Assembly: GCA_910579935.1 (NCBI GenBank)
Contig: CAJTVQ010000006.1
Span: 1 to 64,000, forward strand
Reading direction: 5' to 3'
DNA length: 64,000 nucleotides
Source: an uncultured Lachnospiraceae bacterium
Lineage (GTDB): Bacteria > Bacillota > Clostridia > Lachnospirales > Lachnospiraceae
Of this stretch, positions 17,193-26,295 are shown piece after piece. Numbering within the stretch: position 1 is the stretch's first letter; each line of letters opens with the position of its first letter. Made by a program: the position numbers and the translations under genes. Under the pieces are notes generated by a model. It had not been told where the DNA came from. It did no database searches and saw nothing but the letters and a program-made list of their open reading frames with translations.

Positions 17193-18504
17193 GGGCGGAA
17201 TCGGGAAAACGGACGCAGAAAGCAGTCCCGATATTCTCCTCGCTGTCCAGGGAAATATCCGCATGGTGGACTTCGGCGATATGTTTTACGATGGCCAGTC
17301 CCAGACCGGTTCCCCCTGTTTTTTTGGAACGGCTTTTGTCTACGCGGAAGAAGCGTTCAAAAACCCGTTTCTGGTGTTTTTGCGGAATGCCGATGCCGTC
17401 ATCCCGAACCGTCAGCCGGTCCGTGACGCTGATCCATACGTGCCCGCCTTTTTTGTTGTAACGGATCGCGTTGTCACAGAGATTGCAGAGCATTTCTTCC
17501 ATCAGGGTTTTGTCGGCATACAGCTTCAGGGAAGTTCCTTCCAGAGAGAGGGAAATACCGTGTTTTTCAGCAACCGGCTCCATCGTTTCCATGCAGTGGG
17601 CGGCAAGTTCATATAAATCCACCGGTTCGATGGAAAGGTTCTGTCCGGAAGCCGCGTCCAGTTCGGACAACTGAAGGATATCGTTGATAAGGGTTAAAAG
17701 CCGCTGGGCATTGTCATGGATTTTGGCTGCGAAGTGACGGGCTTCTTTTTTGGATGCCATTCCGGTTGCAATCAGTTCCGAATAGCCGGAGATGGAAGCC
17801 AGCGGGGTTTTCAGTTCGTGGCTGACATTGGCGGTAAATTCCTGTCTGATTTTGGCATGTTTTATCATTTCCTCGTGCTGGGAATGGATCAGGGAGATAA
17901 AGGGCATAAGTTCTTTATAAGTGTTCATCTGTTCCGGCTGGCTCAGATTTCCGGCCATCTGTTCGATCGGCCGCACAAAAGCCTTTGTCAGCCGGCTGGC
18001 GATCCATAGACAGAAAGCGAAGGACAAAACGGTGATAAGGACGGTTACGGGCAGGGCATTCCGGTAAATATTCCAAATATTTCCGGCTTCTTTTGCAATG
18101 CGTAAAAACGTCCCGTCTTCCATGGTCCGTGCGTAAAAAAATATGTCCTGTCCGGTTGTCTGCGACCGGCGGATACAGGAACCTTCGCCGTTTTTCCGGG
18201 CCTGCATGATTTCCGGGCGCTCACTGTGGTTGTCCAAAGCGGCGTCTTTTGTGTAACTGTCATACAGGACGGAGCCGTCGCCGGCAATCCACGTGATCCG
18301 CAGTTCGTTTTCCGGCATGATGATTCCCTGATCTTTCATCTGTTCCGTTAAGTTCAGGTTATCCGTCATTTCGGCAAAAGATGAAAGATCCGAAAAGACT
18401 TCCTGCTTGAACAGCTGATAGGATACAACGGCTGTGGAAAAAACCGTCAGGAAAATGGAAATCGCTATGACCAGCAGGAAGTTCAGATTGATTTTTTTTG
18501 CCAT
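17179..18504 (-). CDS. Sensor histidine kinase, PhoR type
   Basis: The 441-residue membrane kinase has segments near residues 8-28 and 148-168 around an extracytoplasmic sensor of about 115 residues. It also has a HisKA box (VSHELKTPLASISGYSE, phospho-accepting His near 228) and a HATPase domain with N and G boxes (NAIRYNKKGG, DDGIGIP, GGTGLGLAIVKH). The regulator gene lies 11 bp upstream in the same operon. The nearby phosphate transporter and TTTACA array suggest phosphate sensing; this is inference. Confidence 0.92.
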   Translation of the reverse strand: MAKKINLNFLLVIAISIFLTVFSTAVVSYQLFKQEVFSDLSSFAEMTDNLNLTEQMKDQGIIMPENELRITWIAGDGSVLYDSYTKDAALDNHSERPEIMQARKNGEGSCIRRSQTTGQDIFFYARTMEDGTFLRIAKEAGNIWNIYRNALPVTVLITVLSFAFCLWIASRLTKAFVRPIEQMAGNLSQPEQMNTYKELMPFISLIHSQHEEMIKHAKIRQEFTANVSHELKTPLASISGYSELIATGMASKKEARHFAAKIHDNAQRLLTLINDILQLSELDAASGQNLSIEPVDLYELAAHCMETMEPVAEKHGISLSLEGTSLKLYADKTLMEEMLCNLCDNAIRYNKKGGHVWISVTDRLTVRDDGIGIPQKHQKRVFERFFRVDKSRSKKTGGTGLGLAIVKHIAEVHHADISLDSEENIGTAFCVRFPDSALIRS

Positions 18505-18515
18505 CGGTGCGCTCC

Positions 18516-19187
18516 TTAGTCAGCCAGGTATCCCACGTTCCGTATGGTTTTGATGTGGGATTCCGCGGGCCCGAGTTTTTTTCTCAGGGTTTTGATATGT
18601 ACGTCCAAAGTTCTGGATTCACCGGCAAAGTCCGTCCCCCATATGTGTTCCATCAAAACATCCCGGGTCAGTACGGTTCCGGCATTCCGGACCAGAAGGG
18701 ATAACAGTTCGAATTCTTTATAAGTCAGTTCCACCGGCTTACCGGCAGCCTCACAGGAACGGCTGGCTGGATGCAGGATAATATCGGCCAGTACGAGCCT
18801 GCTTTCCTGTGCGCCGGGGCCGGTTCGCCTTAACAGGGCCTTGACCCGTGAAATCAGTTCCATGACGCCGAAGGGCTTGGTAATATAGTCATCGGCTCCT
18901 GAATCAAGACCTTTCACCTTATCAATCTCGGTCGTCCTGGCAGTGACCAGAATGATAGGGAGCTTCTCCGTATCCGGATGGGAACGCAGTTTTTTCAGAA
19001 CCGTGATGCCGTCTTCATCGGGAAGCATGATATCTAATAGTATAAGCGCCGGAATTTTTTTTCGTATGCCCTTCCAAAAATCGGAGGCACATTCAAAACC
19101 GTCTGTTTTGTAACCGCTGTTTTGCAGGGCAAATAATTCAATTTCACGGATATTGGAATCGTCTTCTACGATATAGATCAAACTCAT
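18516..19187 (-). CDS. Response regulator, OmpR/PhoB family
   Basis: The 223-residue protein has a receiver domain with phospho-acceptor Asp52 in LILLDIMLPDEDG, the conserved Lys in DDYITKPFG, and a winged-helix DNA-binding domain (RTLDVHIKTLRKKLG). It is first in the operon with the kinase. The TTTACA array before the Na/Pi gene is a candidate target. Confidence 0.93.
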   Translation of the reverse strand: MSLIYIVEDDSNIREIELFALQNSGYKTDGFECASDFWKGIRKKIPALILLDIMLPDEDGITVLKKLRSHPDTEKLPIILVTARTTEIDKVKGLDSGADDYITKPFGVMELISRVKALLRRTGPGAQESRLVLADIILHPASRSCEAAGKPVELTYKEFELLSLLVRNAGTVLTRDVLMEHIWGTDFAGESRTLDVHIKTLRKKLGPAESHIKTIRNVGYLAD

Positions 19188-19434
19188 ATGGCTACCTCAT
19201 GGGCTGTCCATAAAACCAGCCTGGTATGAATGGAATGTATTTGTTATTATAGTGGGTTATTCGGGGAAATTCAAGATGGTGTCGGGAATGCCGGGGACAA
19301 ATCAATTTTCAGTGCGGATCACCGCAATGTTTTTACGAAGTCATTGACGGACTTTTCAAATTCGTGTAAGGTTAAAGGTAGTGGAAAAGCAATAGGTATG
19401 TTGACAAAATGTATGAAAGGGAAGGTATGGGTAT

Positions 19435-20577
19435 ATGAAACTGCCGATTTTTGAAAAGTATATTGACGGGTTAATTGAAAAGAGTACATTGGATGTGCCG
19501 GCGTGGAATATCGAGAAAGCGCGGGAGGGAAAGGCAGCGGGATGGAATTACATTGACGGCTGTATGATACTGGCGCTTCTAGAGATTTATCAGGCAACGG
19601 GGGAAAAGAAATACTATGAATTTGCGGATGCTTTTATCGACCACAGGGTAAAGGAGGACGGTACGATTACAGGTTATTCCGTGGAGGAGTATAATATTGA
19701 TAATGTAAATGCGGGAAAAACTCTGTTTTCCCTTTATGAGATAAACGGAAAAGAAAAATACCGCAAGGCGATCGATCTGATATACAGCCAGGTACAGAAC
19801 CAGCCGAGAACGGAGGAGGGAAATTTCTGGCACAAGAAGATTTACCCGAATCAGGTGTGGCTGGACGGCATGTACATGGGACAGCCGTTTTACATGGAAT
19901 ACGAAACGAAATTCAATGACAGGAAAAACTATAAAGACATTTTCCATCAGTTTGCGAATGTGGTGAAGTACATAAAGGATGAGAAAACAGGGCTGTATTA
20001 TCACGGTTATGATGCGTCCCGTTCGATTTTCTGGTGCGACAGGGAAACGGGGCTTTCCCGTAATTTCTGGCTGCGGGCGCTCGGCTGGTATTCCATGGCG
20101 CTTCTGGATACCCTGAATAAATGCGAGCCGGGAGAGGAATACCGGGAGGAATATGAGAACCTGAAAAAGGTATTCGTGGATTTGACGGATTCCATGCTGA
20201 AATATCAGGATGAGAGCGGTATGTGGTACCAGCTTCCGGCGCTGGGAGGAAAAGAGCCGAATTACCTGGAAACCAGCGGGAGCGCGATTATGGCATATTC
20301 CCTGTTAAAGGGCGTGCGCCTTGGATTTTTGCCGGAAAGTTACAGGGAGTATGGTCTGAAGGCATTTCATGGAATCTGTGACAGGTATCTGAAGGAAAAG
20401 GACGGGAGCTTAAGTCTGGGCGGCATCTGTCTGGTAGCCGGACTTGGCCCTGCGGACAATACCAGAAGAGACGGCAGTTTTGAGTATTATATGTCGGAGC
20501 CTGTGGTGGAGGATGATGCGAAAGGCGTGGGACCTCTGCTTTTGGCTTATACGGAATTACGGAGGCTGGAGGAATAA
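19435..20577 (+). CDS. Glycoside hydrolase family 88/105-type protein
   Basis: The 380-residue (alpha/alpha)6-barrel type protein resembles unsaturated rhamnogalacturonyl hydrolases (YteR/YesR), which remove the unsaturated uronic acid left by pectin lyases. Features seen are VWLDGMYMGQPFYMEYE with the candidate catalytic Asp, HGYDAS, FWLRALGWYSMALLDTL and a C-terminal EDDAKGVGPLLLAYTE. No signal peptide is visible, so it should be cytoplasmic. It starts 3 bp before an esterase gene, fitting a two-gene plant-polysaccharide operon. Confidence 0.87.
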   Translation: MKLPIFEKYIDGLIEKSTLDVPAWNIEKAREGKAAGWNYIDGCMILALLEIYQATGEKKYYEFADAFIDHRVKEDGTITGYSVEEYNIDNVNAGKTLFSLYEINGKEKYRKAIDLIYSQVQNQPRTEEGNFWHKKIYPNQVWLDGMYMGQPFYMEYETKFNDRKNYKDIFHQFANVVKYIKDEKTGLYYHGYDASRSIFWCDRETGLSRNFWLRALGWYSMALLDTLNKCEPGEEYREEYENLKKVFVDLTDSMLKYQDESGMWYQLPALGGKEPNYLETSGSAIMAYSLLKGVRLGFLPESYREYGLKAFHGICDRYLKEKDGSLSLGGICLVAGLGPADNTRRDGSFEYYMSEPVVEDDAKGVGPLLLAYTELRRLEE

Positions 20578-20580
20578 GAG

Positions 20581-21381
20581 ATGGCGTTATTGCATGTGGA
20601 CTTTTTTTCGGATGTACTTGGGATGTGCATGAATATGGATGTGATTCTGCCCCAGCAGACCCACGGGCAGATCGGAATGGAGGGAACGGCAGCCGGCGGG
20701 CGGTATAAGACGATGTATCTGCTGCACGGAATGAGCGACGACCATACCATTTGGCAGAGGAGGACTTCCATAGAAAGGTATGTCAGTGAGCTTGGCATCG
20801 CGGTAGTGATGCCAACGACCCATCTGGCTTTTTATACGGATACGGTCTACGGAATGCGGTACTGGACGTTTATTTCAGAGGAACTTCCTGCCATCTGCAG
20901 GGAGTTTTTCCCCCGTATGTCGGAGAAAAGGGAGGATACGCTGGCGGCCGGATTGTCCATGGGCGGGTACGGCGCATGGAAGCTGGGGCTGCGTGCCGGG
21001 GATACATTCGGCGCGGCGGCGTCTTTGTCGGGTGCATTGGATATTGTGGGGGATTACCGGAGAAACTGCGATGCCGGATTAAGGACACGGTTCAGGGGAA
21101 TCTTCGGAACCGAAGAAGAACTGGAGGGGTCGGAGAATGACCTGATGGCTCTGGCGGAGGAACTGGCAGAGCGGAAAGGGGAACTGCCGAGGCTTTATGC
21201 ATGGTGCGGAACGGAGGATTTTCTGTATGAGGGAAATCTGCTGGCGTGGGAACATGTGAAAAAGCTGGGCTACGATCTGACCTGCGGACAGTCTGCGGGC
21301 GACCATCAATGGAAGTACTGGGATGAGAAAATACAGGAGGTGCTGGGCTGGTGGCTGGGAAAGGACGGGGATTTGTGGTAG
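20581..21381 (+). CDS. Alpha/beta-hydrolase esterase, EstA/esterase-D-like
   Basis: The 266-residue protein has the nucleophile elbow GLSMGGYGAWK (GxSxG), an oxyanion-type LLHGMSDDH loop and a C-terminal GDHQW histidine. These features match the family of acetyl and tributyrin esterases. Its pairing with the GH105-type gene suggests deacetylation of plant oligosaccharides in the cytoplasm. Confidence 0.87.
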   Translation: MALLHVDFFSDVLGMCMNMDVILPQQTHGQIGMEGTAAGGRYKTMYLLHGMSDDHTIWQRRTSIERYVSELGIAVVMPTTHLAFYTDTVYGMRYWTFISEELPAICREFFPRMSEKREDTLAAGLSMGGYGAWKLGLRAGDTFGAAASLSGALDIVGDYRRNCDAGLRTRFRGIFGTEEELEGSENDLMALAEELAERKGELPRLYAWCGTEDFLYEGNLLAWEHVKKLGYDLTCGQSAGDHQWKYWDEKIQEVLGWWLGKDGDLW

Positions 21382-21516
21382 CGGCTGGCAGGATGGAATT
21401 GCTTACGGAACTGCGGAGAACAGGGTGCCGATCGGGCGGTGATGGTCTGTTTGCGGAAATGGGCCGTGGTCAGGCGTTTTCTTTCTTATATTCTTCAGGA
21501 TAGGAAAAATGCAGGA

Positions 21517-21972
21517 TCATGAGTGATGGAATGCAGAAAAATGCAGGCAGTCGTGCGGAATGTGCGGCTGCCTTTTCGTCTGCTGTCGGGCAACACGGAT
21601 TGAATTTTCGGAAATATTATAAAAATCAGACAGATTTTTCCGATTGCTGTATATCTTTGACAGGTAAAAAAGCTGCCGTTTGTCCCATGCTTTCATAACT
21701 TTTAACTGTATTTCAATATTAATTTTCGTATGGTTATTCAATTCGGTAAGGATATCCAGTATGCCCGGTTTGCTATTGCGGTAGTGCCTGTACAGGAATG
21801 GGTTCAGCAATTTTAAAGAGCGAATCTCATCCGGAGGTATTCCCAATATATCGCTGAGGAAATGCTTCAGTATGATAGGGTTGCGGAACAGTTCCTTTGC
21901 GCAGTCATCATGCTTTGGCAAAAGAAAGGGCGGCTTGTTTTGCGGGGTATTTTGCGGTTTCATACTTTTCAT
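21517..21972 (-). pseudogene. Truncated Rpn-family PD-(D/E)XK nuclease
   Basis: The 151-residue frame keeps the N-terminal half of Rpn/PD-(D/E)XK transposase-associated nucleases: a GILDILTELNNHTKINIEIQ-type core, then KRQLFYLSKIYS. After that the sequence loses family resemblance and ends early, consistent with a frameshift or deletion. Another reading frame further on shows weak family-like residues. Full members are about 280-300 residues, so this is probably dead. Confidence 0.7.
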
Positions 21973-22280
21973 CGTACCTTCTTTCCGATACGGAAGGTAT
22001 GTAAAAAGGAAAAAGAAGAAACGCTTCTACGCTTTTATTATATCCATCCTTCACGTATCTAACAATAGTTTTTTGCAGATTTCTTATGTTTTGGAGAATA
22101 TGGCGAAATGCCAATTCGGATGTCTGTTAAAAAAAGAACAGACATAGATCACTCAATGACTACAGTATAATCGATTTTGTAATATCGTGCAAGCAAAAAT
22201 GCTTTATGGAGGATCATTGTCTGCCGCGGGTCTGCAGCCGTGCTTTGGAATTATTGCGGTCTGCAACTATCCGGCAGGTT

Positions 22281-22316
22281 GCAGGGGAGGATTTCAGATG
22301 ATGAAAGACGGGTTCG
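22281..22316 (+). repeat. 36-bp direct repeat, left copy (aph 5'-end remnant)
   Basis: These 36 bases match 39058-39093 at 33 positions in the same orientation, covering the ribosome site and first codons (MKDGF) of the aph-like gene. A few bases on, TTGACAAGGGTTACA resembles the sequence just after the aph stop. The left copy therefore looks like an internally deleted second aph copy. The pair brackets the integrase and acyl cluster. Confidence 0.7.
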
Positions 22317-22786
22317 CAGGTGAGGGTATTTGACAAGGGTTACAATTCAACCCTGTAACAGAATCTAACCGAATAATTAAACCCCACCGAAACGAAATTC
22401 TGATTCGGTGGGGCTGTTTTTTCATCTTTCTGTTTCTTCTTGATATTTCGTATAATATCCAAATCTACGAAAATGTAAAAAAGGACTGTTTCATCAGAAA
22501 AGACAGATAAACTTTACTCATTTATTCATGTTAGCACAGTTTTATTCAAAAAGCAACCAAATTTTTTTTGAGAATTTCTCATTTTCATACAATTTTACAT
22601 ATTTTTGTGGAATACTTTGATAGATGCATTTTTTTTAGCCGTCAAAAAATGCGTCAGAAGGAACACGGTCAGAAAATAGTCTCCCAGGGTTTCTCTTAAT
22701 TGCCTGTGAATGTCCGGCCAAAATCTTCGGGCAGGATCAGCCGCAAGGAGTTTCCGGGAGCATGTGAAAGAAGAAAGGAGACAGCC
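22317..22786. other. Intergenic stretch before the integrase
   Basis: About 470 bp with no coding sequence I can support. It contains one terminator (22382-22422) and an AT-rich tract (about 22500-22620). I found no excisionase gene and no tRNA gene that might serve as an attachment site. Confidence 0.6.
22382..22422 (+). terminator. Rho-independent terminator upstream of integrase
   Basis: Arms CCCCACCGAA and TTCGGTGGGG (10 bp) enclose a 12-base loop, followed by CTGTTTTTT. No intact gene ends just before it, so it may belong to a lost gene. Confidence 0.85.
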
Positions 22787-23905
22787 ATGCCAAGAAAAGG
22801 AGAAAATATTTATAAGAGAAAGGACGGAAGATGGGAGGGGCGGATTCGGCAGGAAAATCTGCTTTTGGGAAAGAAAAGTTATATCTCGGTGTATGGAAAA
22901 ACCTATACAGAAGTGAAAGGAAAGATGGAAGAGACCAAAAACAGACGGTTTCAAAAGGACACGAGTGTTTTGGACATGTGCAGAGCAGCGAACGTTTGGC
23001 TGGAAGATAAAGGAAAGTGTTGGAAGCCTTCTACCGGGGCAACATACAGGCATGTGGTGGAAAAATATATAGTCCCCTGTCTGGGCAGGATGAAGGTAAA
23101 CCAAATAGGCAATCGGACGATGGAGGAATTCGCATCATTTTTGAAAAATGAAACGCCAAATCAACTGTCTGTGAATTATCTATCCTATATATGTGCCGTT
23201 GCTATAAGAATTCTTTCCCATGTAAAAAGAAAATACGGCTATGGAATCGCGGTTCCGGAAAATCCAGTCGTGAAAAGCAGAAAATGTCCGATCATACCTC
23301 CCGGAGAGTATGCGATGTCTGTTTTGGAGGAATATCTGATAGCGGACAGTACACAGGACTCGAGCCTCGGAATTCTGATTGCTTTCTATACAGGAATCCG
23401 TATCGGAGAATTGTGCGCCTTAAAATGGGAAGATATTGACTTTCGGGAGGGCGTCATACACATCCGAAAAAATATACAGCGTGTACAGAATGCCGGCGGA
23501 GGGGATGCAAAAACAACGATTATTGTACAGGCGCCTAAAACCGTGGATTCGGTGAGGATTGTTCCGATTCCCCCGGTATTGTTCCCGCTGCTGGAAAAAA
23601 ACCGCAGGGAGTTTTCCTGTTATGTGGTCCGCGGGCAGAAACATCCATGGGCGGATCCACGGACCGTGCAGTATCGGTTTAAGGGAATCCTGGAAAAATG
23701 CGGGTTGGAGTATTTCAATTTTCATATGCTCCGCCATGCTTTTGCCACCCGGTGTATTGCAAAAGGCTTTGACATCAAAAGCCTCAGCGAGATCTTGGGG
23801 CACAGCGATACAAGACTAACCATGAATCTTTATGTGCATTCCACGGTGCAGCAGAAGAAAAAGCTTATGAACCGTTTTGACACCTGTCTGTATCAGGAAA
23901 AATAA
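22787..23905 (+). CDS. Tyrosine recombinase / phage-type integrase
   Basis: The 372-residue site-specific recombinase has an AP2-like N-terminal DNA-binding domain (about 1-50, KRKDGRWEGRIRQ), a SAM-like core-binding domain, and a catalytic domain. The catalytic residues are visible: Arg in FYTGIRIGELCALKWEDI, His and Arg in FHMLRHAFATRC, His in EILGHSDTRLT, and the nucleophile Tyr in MNLYVHST. The ATG at 22787 has AAAGGAG. It appears intact and could mobilise an adjacent island, yet no excisionase, relaxase or capsid gene is near. Confidence 0.93.
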   Translation: MPRKGENIYKRKDGRWEGRIRQENLLLGKKSYISVYGKTYTEVKGKMEETKNRRFQKDTSVLDMCRAANVWLEDKGKCWKPSTGATYRHVVEKYIVPCLGRMKVNQIGNRTMEEFASFLKNETPNQLSVNYLSYICAVAIRILSHVKRKYGYGIAVPENPVVKSRKCPIIPPGEYAMSVLEEYLIADSTQDSSLGILIAFYTGIRIGELCALKWEDIDFREGVIHIRKNIQRVQNAGGGDAKTTIIVQAPKTVDSVRIVPIPPVLFPLLEKNRREFSCYVVRGQKHPWADPRTVQYRFKGILEKCGLEYFNFHMLRHAFATRCIAKGFDIKSLSEILGHSDTRLTMNLYVHSTVQQKKKLMNRFDTCLYQEK

Positions 23906-24070
23906 GATTTTAAGCCGTCAATTCTGCCGTCAGGATTTCTATTCAGTACGACGGACGAGCGGGTGAAAAGCGGAAAATACAGACCCGGTTTTCGTAAATT
24001 TGGATATTTTACGAAAAAGAAATTACATATTTTATGCAGACAGAGAGAAAACAGGCGGGAGGAATGGACA

Positions 24071-24277
24071 ATGCTGAAATTGTCATTGAAGCCGGGAGAG
24101 TCGTTAAAAATAGGGAATGATGTAAAAGTGACGGTGGTGCTGTCGACGCACCAGCGTATCCAGCTGCAGATTGATGCGCCGAGGGAGGTGGATATCCGCA
24201 GGGAAAAAATGGATGCTCCCAAAATTGTTATTTCTTCGGGCAATAGGTCAAGTGCGGCGTTTAAAGCAAGCCTGTAA
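24071..24277 (+). CDS. csrA: Carbon storage regulator, CsrA family
   Basis: The 68-residue RNA-binding regulator fits CsrA: MLKLSLKPGESLKIGNDVKV corresponds to the family's first strands, and INAPREV-like IDAPREVDIRREK carries the RNA-contact region. The tail (about 20 residues) is longer than needed. In Gram-positive flagellated bacteria CsrA represses flagellin translation and is antagonised by FliW. Here neither flagellin nor fliW is adjacent; it sits between an integrase and the acyl cluster. The ATG at 24071 has GGAGG. Confidence 0.85.
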   Translation: MLKLSLKPGESLKIGNDVKVTVVLSTHQRIQLQIDAPREVDIRREKMDAPKIVISSGNRSSAAFKASL

Positions 24278-24436
24278 TTGGCTTAAAGCATACTGGAGAA
24301 TACTTTTGGGTTTTGACTGCTGGAAGGGGCAATGAAATGAAGGGGGAAGAATACCGAAAAGCGGGAGAAAGCCATGTATATCAGTCAAAGGAATAAAATA
24401 AGTGGCTCAATCTTCCTGCATTAAAAAGGAATAGGT

Positions 24437-25249
24437 ATGCAAGAGGAAACTTACATGAAAGAGGCTAAGGAACTGGACAGAGAGAGAATTTTGCAATATT
24501 TGAAACTGGACGTGCAGGATTGCGTGTATCTTTACATAGATATCACAAATTATGGGATTTCATCCGCGCATATGAAAGTGTGGTACACGGAGGAGGATGG
24601 GGAACTTTCGTTGGTGGCTATGAAATATTATGACAGTTATCAGATTTACAGTCATAAAACGGATTGCGGGTTGGACGGGTTGTGCGAGCTGCTTCGCGAG
24701 AATCCGGCGGCTATGGTTTCGGGGAGAAAGGATTTGATTGAGAGACTGGAGGGGGAACTTGAAGGATATACGGCAACTTATGGAATCGTATTCTGCATAA
24801 ATCCATCCGGCGGGAGCCAGGAAAGTGAATTTCAGATTACCCAGGCAACGCAGGAGGATACCATGGATATCGCTAGGCTGATGTGTTCTGACGATAATTT
24901 CGCTGCCCATTATACAGTGGAAGGATTAAGCGGGCAGTTGGCTGACCGGATCCGCACCAAAACAGGACGCAGTTATATCGCCAGAAACGACAAGGGGAAA
25001 TTGATCGCACATATAGCCACTTTCGCCGAAACAGAAGATGTTGCGGTAGTCAGTGGCTCTGTAGTTCTGCCGGAATATAGAAAAACAGATGTTTTCGTGC
25101 AGTTGGACAGCTATATGGGATATCATATGTGGCAGGAACGCAAACGATTATATGCGTTTGCCAATTCGAAGAAAATGATAAAACTCCAAAAAATGTACGA
25201 GACGGTCTGCGGAGAATATGGAAAGCTGGAGCGAAGGAAGCAATTCTAA
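24437..25249 (+). CDS. GNAT-family acetyltransferase, first of three in the cluster
   Basis: The 270-residue protein has an N-terminal domain (about 1-130) of unknown function and a C-terminal GNAT-like domain (about 137-260) with SYIARNDKGKLIAHIAT and a GSVVLPEYRKTDVF strand-helix. GNATs move acyl groups from acyl-CoA or acyl-ACP to amines. The same layout recurs at 32237 and 37145. It is probably the first gene of the acyl cluster; the gap from csrA is 159 bp and that to the ACP is 27 bp. Confidence 0.72.
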   Translation: MQEETYMKEAKELDRERILQYLKLDVQDCVYLYIDITNYGISSAHMKVWYTEEDGELSLVAMKYYDSYQIYSHKTDCGLDGLCELLRENPAAMVSGRKDLIERLEGELEGYTATYGIVFCINPSGGSQESEFQITQATQEDTMDIARLMCSDDNFAAHYTVEGLSGQLADRIRTKTGRSYIARNDKGKLIAHIATFAETEDVAVVSGSVVLPEYRKTDVFVQLDSYMGYHMWQERKRLYAFANSKKMIKLQKMYETVCGEYGKLERRKQF

Positions 25250-25276
25250 ATGAATTTTTACGAGGAGGAACGACAG

Positions 25277-25495
25277 GTGAAAAAAGAGATGGTTTTAGAA
25301 GCATTGGTGGACATTTTGGATACTGAGGAGGAATTTACCGAGGATACTGTTTTGGAGGTTATCGAGGAATGGGATTCCCTGGCAAAACTTTATCTTGTCG
25401 CATTTGCCAAAAAAGAATGCGGTGTTGTGCTCACGGCGAATGATATCAAGAAATTCGAGACGATAAAAGATATTTGCAACGCCTTGGGCGAATGA
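25277..25495 (+). CDS. Acyl carrier protein 1
   Basis: The 72-residue acidic carrier has the phosphopantetheine serine in EEWDSLAKLYL (Ser34). The GTG at 25277 is chosen because GAGGAGG lies 8 bp upstream; the ATG at 25250 lacks a good site. It probably carries the growing acyl chain for the adjacent SDR and KAS III. This is one of three ACPs in the cluster and clearly differs from the other two. Confidence 0.88.
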   Translation: MKKEMVLEALVDILDTEEEFTEDTVLEVIEEWDSLAKLYLVAFAKKECGVVLTANDIKKFETIKDICNALGE

Positions 25496-25535
25496 CAGAA
25501 ACCAGTCATTAAAGTCGTAATTGCGGGAGTGGGAC

Positions 25536-26279
25536 ATGCTGGAAGGAAAAAAGATATTGGTGGCAGGCGCCACGGGGCATATGGGGGAGCAGATTGCCTG
25601 CTTCCTCGTTCAAAGCGGCGCGGTTGCTGTCCTTGTAGGGAGAAATACGGATAAATTGAAAAAAATTGAGGATTCGCTCCATGGTTCCGCGTTAAGTATT
25701 GCGGCGGATCTGACTAAATCAGATGAGATTGAGAAAGTGTTTCATGAATTGAAGGCAAAAGAGATGAAACTTGACGGTTTGGTGTATTGTGCGGGAGTAT
25801 GTTTTCAGAGCGCTGTGAAAATGACGACAGAGGATGAATTATTAGAAATGTTTCGCATTAATACTATGGCCTTTTATCTTCTTGCGAAGTATTGCAGTAT
25901 GCCCAAATATTCCAATAGTAATTGCAGTATTGTAACGATTTCGTCTATGGCGTCCAGGACAAACGAGGCAGGGCTTTCACTGTATTCCATGACGAAATCG
26001 GCTATGAATTCGGCGGTTCGGTCCATGGCGAAGGAGTTTGTCAAGAGAAGAATACGTGTAAATGCGATTTTACCCGCGGAAGTCATGTCGAAGATGGCAA
26101 GTGATGACAATGAATGGACTGGGGAGGAAATCAAAGCGATTCAGTCTTATCAGCCATATGGTCCGATTCCGATTGAGCAAATCGTGTATTGCGTTGCGTT
26201 TTTGTTGTCGGATCATTCCGGTTATATCACGGGCGAATGTATTGCAATAGGCGGCGGATATCAAATAAAAAAAACTTGA
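25536..26279 (+). CDS. SDR-family reductase, FabG-like
   Basis: The 247-residue short-chain dehydrogenase has the cofactor motif GATGHMG (a variant of TGxxxGIG), NAG-like YCAG, catalytic Ser in VTISSMAS, and Tyr150/Lys154 in LYSMTKSAM. The C-terminus ends FLLSDHSGYITGE and GGG. It is a likely NAD(P)H-dependent beta-ketoacyl-ACP reductase, given that an ACP precedes and a KAS III follows. Confidence 0.88.
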   Translation: MLEGKKILVAGATGHMGEQIACFLVQSGAVAVLVGRNTDKLKKIEDSLHGSALSIAADLTKSDEIEKVFHELKAKEMKLDGLVYCAGVCFQSAVKMTTEDELLEMFRINTMAFYLLAKYCSMPKYSNSNCSIVTISSMASRTNEAGLSLYSMTKSAMNSAVRSMAKEFVKRRIRVNAILPAEVMSKMASDDNEWTGEEIKAIQSYQPYGPIPIEQIVYCVAFLLSDHSGYITGECIAIGGGYQIKKT

Positions 26280-26295
26280 AATGGAGAGACGCGTT

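Noticed and set aside
22330..22365. tRNA T-arm-like sequence as integrase attachment site
   Set aside because: AGGGTT/AACCCT is only a small hairpin; no tRNA cloverleaf can be formed around it.
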